From: Larix sibirica
Taxonomy: Eukaryota > Streptophyta > Pinopsida > Pinales > Pinaceae
DNA length: 13,812 nt
NCBI GenBank assembly: GCA_004151065.3
Contig: NWUY0304251990.1
Span: forward strand, 1 to 13,812
Direction: 5' to 3'
In this document: positions 1-7,000 of the stretch, one piece after another
Position numbering within the stretch: position 1 is the stretch's first letter
Layout: the number at the start of each line of letters is the position of its first letter
Position numbers and translations under genes: made by a program
The notes under the pieces: model-generated
The model's input: only the letters and a program-made list of their open reading frames with translations
Databases searched by the model: none
Told to the model about the DNA's origin: nothing

Positions 1-1
1 G

Positions 2-61
2 ATCACTTTTGTAGGACCAAATAGTCTTGAGAGAGGTGCTGTAGTTGCATGTCACTACTAA
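2..61 (+). CDS. possible 3'-terminal coding fragment of an upstream gene
   Basis: Only one plus-strand frame is open from the window edge. It reads 19 codons and ends at TAA 59-61. The residues include VGPNSLERGAVVACHY, a mix of Gly, Pro, Val, Ala, Glu and Arg that looks more coding-like than the Lys/Asn/Ile/Phe-rich translations of nearby spacer. What follows is AT-rich and reaches an AATAAA at 352-357, as expected of a 3' UTR. I do not recognise the protein. Nineteen open codons can occur by chance, so this is a weak call that depends on sequence to the left of the window. Confidence 0.27.
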   Translation: MTFVGPNSLERGAVVACHY

Positions 62-172
62 CTATCCATGAGCAATAATGAAAGCACTAAGGTGACTGTT
101 GTTAAGATTTTAAAAAGTATTTATCAACTTTTTGCTAATAGATGGTGCAAGTCTTTGTCTTTGTCACTGGAC

Positions 173-320
173 TTTATTAACAGATATAATATGTCTTTTG
201 TAATTTGTCATTGGATTTCAGTAGCATATACAATCTTCTGTGACAGTTTATTAACAGATATAATATGTCTTTTGTAATTTGTCATTGGATTTCAGTACCA
301 TATATAATCTTCTGTGACAG
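173..320. repeat. 74-bp tandem duplication, two copies
   Basis: Unit 1 is 173-246 and unit 2 is 247-320. Both begin TTTATTAACAGATATAATAT and end TCTTCTGTGACAG. They differ at about two of 74 positions, a G/C and a C/T change in the CAGTAGCATATACAATC part. A more diverged third copy may precede them at about 133-172, where TCTTTGTCTTTGTCACTGGA parallels the TCTTTTGTAATTTGTCATTGGA of the units. High identity implies a fairly recent event. If the upstream gene is real, this lies inside its 3' UTR. Confidence 0.9.
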
Positions 321-351
321 TTGTTTAATGAAAATTCAGTGCATATTTAAT

Positions 352-357
352 AATAAA
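352..357 (+). promoter_or_regulatory. candidate poly(A) signal of the upstream gene
   Basis: AATAAA lies in a very AT-rich stretch about 290 bases after the possible stop codon at 59-61. Such hexamers are common by chance in this composition. It is listed only because it would complete a 3' UTR for the possible upstream gene. Confidence 0.2.
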
Positions 358-587
358 AATTGAATATTAATATAAATAACAGCTCTTAACATTGTCAATG
401 CCAATTATAAATATATAAAAACTAATAAATCCATCTATAAAGTGGCATGCTTATTGGTTTTATTTGGATCCTATTAATAGATTTAAAATGTATCAAAACA
501 TGCTGCAATAATATTGAAATAAAATGGTTGGATGCACGTCTCTAGATCCATTGTATTGTCAAAGGCACTGATCATCCATTCTACAAT

Positions 588-770
588 GCTGTTAACAGGT
601 TAAGAATTATAATCATGGCGGTCAATATCATCCAAGGCTCTCTCAACTTATATGCTATATTGTTCCATTTTACAGTAGCTGTTAACAGGTCAAGAATTAC
701 AATCATGGCAGTCAATATCATCCTATTCAGTGCCATGACTCTCTCAATTTATTTGCTATTTTACTGTGTT
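588..770. repeat. 90-bp tandem duplication, two copies
   Basis: A 46-base core beginning GCTGTTAACAGG is found at 588-633 and again at 678-723, with three mismatches. Similarity then continues more loosely through CTCTCAACTTA / CTCTCAATTTA, with about 14 extra bases in the second unit. Each core starts with the perfect palindrome CTGTTAACAG (589-598 and 679-688). The ATG-started frame across 615-803 is a by-product of the repeat and shows no protein-like features. Confidence 0.85.
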
Positions 771-803
771 GTTTTTCACCAAATGATGCCTTTTATTAAA
801 TAA

Positions 804-1262
804 AATACCCTCTAAATATCATAATAAATCCATGGCACAAATAATAACAAAATCAAAATTTATGAGGTTGGTTTTCTTTCCGGCTTCAGCGATCTTTTTC
901 ACTTAGTTTGTCAAGGACCCACATGAATCAAAGTCTTCATTCAGCGAACGTTTAACTCACTCCGAGGCGAAAATGGTGCAAACAGTGAAAAACAAAAATT
1001 GACAGTCCTCAGGTGTGGTCGCTTCAAACCAGCGAATTTTCAAACTCTTGCAGCCATGTTCAACAGTTTAACTTACACGTTACAATGAATATATATATAT
1101 AGAAAGAACAAGTGATAAAGGGAATGGTTTAACTTTCTCTCATTAGTATAATCAGATATTCATGAGCAAATTCTGTTCTAATTCAGTGATCCATTTTTAT
1201 ATTTTATTGTAAAACTCTATGCTAGTGATGACTATAACATGTGTATATGTGTTTACTTTTTC
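804..1262. other. spacer with a GC-richer patch, no gene recognised
   Basis: The part from about 870 to 1075 is visibly richer in C and G than its surroundings and contains several CpG-bearing words (CCGGCTTCAGCGATC, CAGCGAACG, CCGAGGCGAAAATGG). No frame on either strand stays open long enough to suggest an exon. It could be a promoter remnant or part of an old gene. An AT dinucleotide run lies at about 1089-1101. The rest is ordinary AT-rich spacer. Confidence 0.4.
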
Positions 1263-1320
1263 TCTATCTTCATTTAACTCTTTATCTTTTTTCTATCTTA
1301 ATTCGACTCTTCATCTTTGA
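1263..1320. repeat. 29-bp imperfect tandem duplication
   Basis: TCTATCTTCATTTAACTC at 1263 is followed 29 bases later by TCTATCTTAATTCGACTC at 1292, and both continue into a CATC/TATC-TTT tail. The first 18 bases of the units share 15 positions. A related but more diverged copy occurs near 2480 (CATATCTTAATTTGACTCTC). Confidence 0.6.
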
Positions 1321-1390
1321 TCATTGTTGTAACCTTTCAGCTATACCTTTATGCCTTCTCCATTTCATAATTGGTGTAATTATGATACAC

Positions 1391-1609
1391 ATGTAATGTA
1401 TTTAATGTGCTTTTTCATTCCATGACACTGGTTGCACCTTAAAGAAATAAATGTTACACTCTTGGTATCTTTTTACTTATTTTCGATAAATATGTTTATG
1501 GGTTATGTAATGTATTTAATGTACTTTTTTTTTCCATGACACTCATGCACCTTAAGAAATAAATGTTACCATTTTTTGCATTTTAGTGTTAATATGTTTA
1601 TGGGGTTGT
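1391..1609. repeat. 114-bp tandem duplication, two copies
   Basis: Unit 1 is 1391-1504 and unit 2 is 1505 to about 1609. Both start ATGTAATGTATTTAATGT, share CCATGACACT, then GCACCTTAA, AGAAATAAATGTTAC, and end AATATGTTTATGGG. They differ by several substitutions and small gaps, mainly in homopolymer T runs. No protein frame spans the units. Confidence 0.85.
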
Positions 1610-2019
1610 TTGACTCAACCAACTTAAAGGTGGAACATTGTTAAGTATTCCTATTTGAAAGGGGACCCATTAGTGTTTAGACTTCATCTAATTTGTAGGA
1701 TGGTTATATTCCTCTACCTTATCCAGGTTAAACAAACAAAGGAATGGATTAATCTAACACCTCTAACTTCATTTGTACACTATCTTTTGTGTTTTTTCCA
1801 TATTTTCAGCATGTAACTATATTTAAACATTCTCCTTTCTTTTGCTTTTCTCCATACTTTGATATCTAACATCATTTGCAGACCCATACTTTTTATGTTC
1901 GTAATTCAACTTTGTAAGTGTTTAGTACCAACATGTATCATCCCTTGAGAATAGCATTTTTCTTAAAGCCTTTCAACCAATTGATACAACCTTGCTGCCT
2001 TAAAACTCTTTAGATTTAC
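1610..2019. other. AT-rich spacer without a recognised feature
   Basis: No frame is open long enough to suggest a gene. No RNA gene, terminal repeat or transposase-like sequence was seen. Composition resembles the flanking repeat-bearing spacer. Confidence 0.4.
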
Positions 2020-2162
2020 CTCGCTATAAAACTCACTTTTGAATTAGTTTTTCCCTTTAAAGGGGGCATTGGTTCAACTAGACCTCTCTATAGATCTATC
2101 TCACAATAAAACTTAATTTTGAATTCCCTTTTTAAAGGGAGCATTGGTTCAAGTGGACATCT
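2020..2162. repeat. 80-bp tandem duplication with palindromic core
   Basis: Unit 1 is 2020-2099 and unit 2 starts at 2100 (CTCGCTATAAAACTCACTTT versus CTCACAATAAAACTTAATTT). Both contain TTTTGAATT, a short inverted repeat (CCCTTTAAAGGG at 2053-2064, CCCTTTTTAAAGGG at 2126-2139) and GCATTGGTTCAA. The second unit is directly followed by the next duplication. Confidence 0.8.
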
Positions 2163-2294
2163 CATCTTGTCAATGACAAGGTCTAATGTGTCATATATAT
2201 TTACATTGGTAATTGTGAACTAATTCAATCTTTTCATCTTGTCATTGACAAGGTTTAATGTATCTTATAGGTTTACATTGGTAATTGTGAATTA
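2163..2294. repeat. 72-bp tandem duplication with hairpin core
   Basis: Unit 1 is 2163-2234 and unit 2 is 2235 to about 2294. Both start CATCTTGTCA, contain GACAAGGT.TAATGT, and share TTTACATTGGTAATTGTGAA. Each unit holds a six-base-pair hairpin CTTGTC/GACAAG with a three-base loop (2166-2180 and 2238-2252). It abuts the preceding 80-bp duplication, so two independent tandem duplications lie back to back. Confidence 0.85.
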
Positions 2295-2520
2295 TTTTTT
2301 TTTTTCAAGAAGAGAAAACCCAGGAGTGTTTAGCCTCCCTAGAAAAATGTCTACTTAAATTAATGCATTTCACCCAATAAGAATTGAACCTAACATGAAA
2401 CTAATTAAATAACTACAATATTGACAACCATTAATTAACCTAATCCCTTAAATTCCTAGGTGTAAATTTATTTATTTTTCCATATCTTAATTTGACTCTC
2501 TGTCTTCCTTCATGATAATA

Positions 2521-2615
2521 ACCCATAAACCTTTTCTTAATTTAATACAACTAATATATTAACCTTTGTAATTACCCATAAACCTTTTCTTAATTTAATA
2601 CAACTATTATATATA
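2521..2615. repeat. 53-bp tandem duplication, two copies
   Basis: ACCCATAAACCTTTTCTTAA followed by TTTAATACAACTA occurs at 2521 and again at 2574. The shared 33 bases are identical. The copies then diverge into AATATATTAACC and an AT dinucleotide run. Confidence 0.88.
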
Positions 2616-2625
2616 TATATATATA
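2607..2625. repeat. AT dinucleotide microsatellite
   Basis: An uninterrupted TA/AT run of about nine units follows directly after the second 53-bp repeat copy. It is likely to vary in length between individuals. Confidence 0.85.
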
Positions 2626-3659
2626 ACAATAACTTCGTCATGCCATGACACTAATACCGGTTAATAATTGTCACACTTCTTTATTTTAAAAAACAAATCT
2701 TTCAATTGTGCACTCTCCTTTCTTGTACTTTCCTTCATATTTTATGCTGGATAGGATGCTCCTGCATCTTGGGCACCCAGGCTTTGTAGGTTGCTCCTCC
2801 ATCAGGTCTGAGTTTAGTGAAAAACTTTAATAAAATAAAAGAATCGTAGATGAATTTTGTGTAATAAGAAAAAATCCAACTGTGACAAAATTACAATTAC
2901 TGTAGGGACTAGTGTTCCATGGGGTCAAAGATGGATTCTCTTCTTTTCTGTCAAGACCTACCAAGGAAAACTCAGCTGTGATGAAATGGCTCATGTGTAC
3001 CATGAAAACTAATTATTTTAAAAAAAAAAAGTTAAAAATGACGCAAGAACTCTATCCAAATGCATTTGAACGTTTCCAGATACCTTCTCATTTTTAATTC
3101 ATGCTTACAGCCAGAGAATTTTTAATTTGGTCTCTGGGCCCTGGCTTTTTAGACATAGAATATGAGCTCATGTGAGGGCTATGAAAGAAGAAACTCTGGA
3201 ATGATATGGAGGTCGCAGCCTTTATACTCTGTTCCTCGTTCTTTTCTCTGATGTACTGCGATGCCTGACTAAATATCGGGATCCTCAAAGAAAAGAACAA
3301 AGCCGTGTTGCTTACTCCCTCTACTGAAGCTTTCTCATGCCAGCTATTTTTGAATTGGGTTATTCTAAAATTTAGCTGAGCTGACGGTCGCGGCTGAGCT
3401 TGAACATTGGGACTAAGCGGGAAGTTTTATTGTTTGTTGGGTCGATATGATAAGATCTCTCCTTATTCGATGCTAAATACCTTTGAATTGTGATCGAAAA
3501 TTCCCAAAGAGAAAGTTTGACGCTTGCTTCCACTAGTGGGTCAACGAGGAGAATTTGGGGATTTCAGGATACCAGTTGCCAACCCTTATTGATAAATCTG
3601 CTACCCAATTCTATGGTATTCTGGAAATCTTGTTTATGAAAAGCTCCATGGCTTGAGAA
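2626..3659. other. upstream region of the kinesin gene with small unassigned coding-like patches
   Basis: The stretch 2744-2830 is GC-richer and open on the plus strand for 28 codons (contains HLGHPGFVGCSSIRSEF). The same DNA is also open on the minus strand (contains PDGGATYKAWVPKMQEHP) until a stop at 2735-2737. I cannot assign either translation. The stretch from about 3120 to 3420 is again GC-richer, but the frames it holds (2912-3097 plus, 3094-3300 minus) lack an obvious domain. These patches may be gene remnants or promoter DNA. No tRNA, terminal repeat or retroelement protein was seen. Confidence 0.35.
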
Positions 3660-3677
3660 TTGAGACATTCGAATGAA

Positions 3678-3851
3678 TCCATGGTCGAATCCCCATATGA
3701 AAACAGTGATGAAGACGAAGGCCCCAATTGCTTTGTTTCAGAATCAGTACAGAAGACTTGGAGAAGACGAAACCAAAGTGTCAGAGCAGGATGCCACTTT
3801 TCAGCCTGTGACGCTTTTGTTGGAGTAACTGCAACGATTCTCACATTATAA
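3678..3851 (+). CDS. unrecognised small ORF upstream of the kinesin gene
   Basis: This frame of 57 amino acids starts at the ATG at 3678 (context TCCATGG) and stops at TAA 3849-3851. The product is acidic near its start (ENSDEDEGP) and then basic (WRRRNQSVR). I recognise no domain. The sequence has a more balanced base composition than the spacers. A consensus splice donor GTAAGT follows at 3860-3865, and possible acceptors (CAG ending at 4040, 4048 and 4080) precede the kinesin start. The ORF could therefore sit in a 5' leader exon of the kinesin gene, be an independent small gene, or be chance. No splice from inside the ORF that I tried keeps it in frame with the kinesin. Confidence 0.25.
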   Translation, partial: SMVESPYENSDEDEGPNCFVSESVQKTWRRRNQSVRAGCHFSACDAFVGVTATILTL

Positions 3852-3989
3852 TTGTGTTAGTAAGTAACTAAATTGCAGAAATGTTTGGTTTTGATTATAT
3901 TCCACAATTAATAGTTTGTTTCCACGTATGCAATGGGCGTTCAGTATGAAAAGAGAATAAAAGACAGCGTTATACAGTTGCAACAGAGC

Positions 3990-4004
3990 GGCCGTTTTTA
4001 TATT
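3990..4004 (+). promoter_or_regulatory. candidate core promoter: TATA-like motif and MSA-type core
   Basis: TTTTTATATTG at about 3995-4005 is a plausible TATA element about 85-95 bases before the start codon at 4089. Directly beside it CGGCCGTT (3989-3996) reads AACGGCCG on the minus strand. AACGG followed by two pyrimidines is the core of the plant mitosis-specific activator (MSA) element, known from G2/M genes including kinesins. The upstream YCY part of the full consensus is absent, and single cores occur by chance. Confidence 0.3.
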
Positions 4005-4021
4005 GATCTTTTTTATTACTG

Positions 4022-4075
4022 ATGAGGAATTTCTGGTCAGCTGTACAGGAAGGGAAGACCGTGAATTTTGTGTAA
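4022..4075 (+). CDS. candidate 17-codon uORF in the kinesin leader
   Basis: An ATG at 4022 opens a 17-residue frame that ends with TAA at 4073-4075, 13 bases before the main start codon and in a different frame. If transcription starts near 4030 or upstream of it by more than a few bases the uORF would be in the mRNA. If it starts later, or if a leader intron ends at 4040, 4048 or 4080, it would be absent or cut. Translation would be expected to lower initiation at 4089 because re-initiation distance is very short. Confidence 0.3.
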   Translation: MRNFWSAVQEGKTVNFV

Positions 4076-4088
4076 TTCAGAGTTAGGT

Positions 4089-7000
4089 ATGATTAGGAAA
4101 GGGATGGTTCTACCAGCTGATGGCGCCGATGGGTTTGTGGAAGGAACCTTCAAGTCGCCTGAGAACTTGTGGGAATCGATCCCCTGTCTTTTGGACTCAA
4201 ACGCCGATTCCAACTTTACTTTGGCAGATGCAGTTCGTCTTATGATTGATGATTTGTCTCGTGTTCCCAAAACTCTTCAATTTCCCACTAGCCCACCTGC
4301 TCAGAATATAGATATAAGGATTTCTGAGAGTGAAAAGCAGCAACTGGAGGAAAACATTGTGAAAATAGAAGGTATGCATGCCTTTAAGGTGTTTTTTTAT
4401 TTCGTGCAGTTACTTTGGTCATTAATAGTAGCTTCATTTCACCCTTGATCCAGAGGAAAACTGTGTCATTGATACTTATCTCATCTCTATCATATCTTAA
4501 TTGTCCTATCTTATCCTATCTCTAAATTCAGAAGACTAGGATTCCAGCTGAAATATTCATTACAACTCTAATAGGTTATCTGGCAGATTTGACAGTCTTT
4601 ATCTGGATCTTATCTCCATTTCAGGCGAATTAAACACATTAAAAGACTATCTCAAATTGTGTGACATCAAGCGGAGGGAGGCCCTCAATAAGTTGCTGGA
4701 TCTCAAGGGTAAGCCTATCTTCTATTTTGCATCTCAGGGCGTTATCATCTAGTTCGCTTCTAGGGACCAATCCTTCCTTACAAGGGTTGATCAGGGCCTT
4801 ACTGGGTTAAAGCTTCAAGGATATCATATCCCTTCGTTGTGCAGCAGAGTGTTTCAGTAAAATGTCTTTCATGGTGTTTCTGAGAAGTGGTTATAATATT
4901 CACGTTGCAGGGAGCATTCGTGTATTCTGTCGCCTGAGACCGTTTCATGGGAATGAGAAGAGAGCACGTCCAGGACCTATTGTAGCTCCTCAGTCAGACA
5001 AGGTTGTCGTCAAAGCTGGAGGAAAGCTGAAGGCATATCACTTCGACAAGGTGTTTCTTCCTGAGGATTCACAAGGTACAAAGAAATGCTTTTAGTGACT
5101 GCCATTTAAATATTTATGTGGGTAAATTCAAAATTGTTTTTAAACTCTAGAGATTTTTGTGCAGATGACGTGTTTACAGAATTGGTGCCAATTCTCAGAT
5201 CTGCTTTGGATGGCCACAATGTATGTATTTTTGCATATGGGCAGACCGGAACTGGCAAAACTTATACAATGGTGCGTGTCTTGGTTTAGGTTTGGCTGTT
5301 TTTTCCTCAAATTTGAAACCTATTATTTTACTGTCTCTCGAAATAGATTCCTTAATACCTGATTGAGAATTCATAAGTGGCTACTGTAGATCTCCCAAGC
5401 CATGGTGAAAACATGGGTACCTAATAAGCAAGGAGTTACGTTTGAGCCTTGAGATTCGCCAGCTCAAAGTCAAAATCCTTACAGTTTCCTTTTTAAGACC
5501 TTGACCTAAATGCAGAGCATTGCACATGGTGATCTGTATTCTACGGTATTCACAGTGTAATTTTACATAAGATTTCTGAAATTATGTCAATAAGACTATG
5601 CTGGAAATGCCAAATTTTCCTTCATTATCAGAAGGGAATAACCAACTGCCCACTACCCTCACAGTTGCACCAGGATTATGTGAGAATGCCATGCATTGAA
5701 TGAACAAAATTCGTTGTTCAAAAACACCTGCCCACTACATTAGAATCATTAATCGGCACTGTTTTTCTTAGGGATAGCTTGTGATGCCATCTCAGTTTAC
5801 CAATCTGCAAATGCATTCTTTCAACTGGATAAGATCATAAAATTGAAGTATCATGGAAATTTCCTGAAGCCCGCCCCATGAAGATTAACCAAGCAATTAC
5901 TTTCATCTTGATAAATATTTTGCAGGAAGGAAGACCAGATAGCCTTGGTGTTGTTCCTCACACATTCAAGGAACTCTTTCGACAGGCTGCTTTGGACAGT
6001 AGTTTAACCTTTACCTTTACAATTAGCATGCTGGAGGTTTACAGGGGATCTCTGAGAGATTTGCTTGTGCGTCGACCTACAAGGCCAACAGAACCCTCTG
6101 CAAAATGGTAAGACTATCCATTCTTATGGTCCTCTGTTCTTAAGTTTTTGAAATGTGCTTCTATTCTCTCACAGAATTTTATTTGAAGATTTGAATAGAT
6201 TGATGAACTTTTCTAGTATTAGTATAGCCTTTCAATTCAAATGGATGCACCAAGTGGTGTGGAGATTGAAAATCTGCACGAGGTTGTAGTGATGGATTTC
6301 AAACAAGCATTTCAATTGTACCGTCTAGGCAGACGAGCAAGATCTACTGCATGGACCAATGTCAATGTGGCTTCAAGCAGGTCACATAGGTGAGTTGCAG
6401 TAATGTTTACTAAATTTTGTGCAGTGGTTTTTCTGAATGATATTATCCTCAGCAAAATCTTAAAGAATAAAAAACTTTGAGTCCAGCTGATTCATAACTT
6501 CCTTTCATCTCTGTAATCGGGAAGATCTGTATTACAGGTAAACATCTAGATATAGCACTAAAGGTTAGGAATATTCATGCACCTTTGAGCAGAATTTTGC
6601 ATACTGGGAAATTTAGTTTTTCAGAAATTGGTAAAGAAAATGTGGACTAGGAAGCTTTTCCTGATGGGGGCTGTTCCTCTTTTCAGCTTGATCAGGATTG
6701 TCATTAGAGGTTCGAGGGCTGATGATGCATACACCATAACAAGCAAGTTGTGGATGGTTGATTTAGGTGGAAGCGAACGTATTCTCAAGACGCGGGCTAG
6801 TGGCCAAACTATGGAAGAAGCAAAAGCTATAAACTTGTCACTCTCTTCCCTTGGGGATGTTATTTGTGCATTGCAGAGGAAACAGCCTCACATACCTTAC
6901 AGGTACTTGAAGCTTTGAACTCCAAAGCATGAAGAGGTTCCTGCAGCTTTTGATGTTCCTTATGCTAGAACTTTGAAGCAACAGCCCTGATCTAACAATT

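Noticed and set aside
68-277. ATG-started 69-codon frame near the left edge
   Set aside because: It runs through the 74-bp tandem duplication and has spacer-like composition with no recognisable domain.
3417-3424. E2F-like site (CTTCCCGC on the minus strand)
   Set aside because: It has one mismatch to the TTTSSCGC consensus and lies far from the presumed transcription start, so it is not supported enough to list.
2851-4076. The 15-mer TGAATTTTGTGTAAT occurs at 2851-2865 and at 4062-4076, just before the kinesin start
   Set aside because: No similarity extends beyond the word, and AT-rich 15-mers can recur by chance at this scale.
4037-4379. Minus-strand open frames opposite kinesin exon 1
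   Set aside because: They lie antisense to a well-supported exon with conserved kinesin neighbours and show no domain of their own.
5441-5720. Small inverted repeats in intron 4 (TTTGAGC/GCTCAAA at 5441-5468 and TGAACAA/TTGTTCA at 5701-5720)
   Set aside because: Seven-base stems are expected by chance in 650 bases. They do not form a precursor-RNA-like fold or a transposon end.
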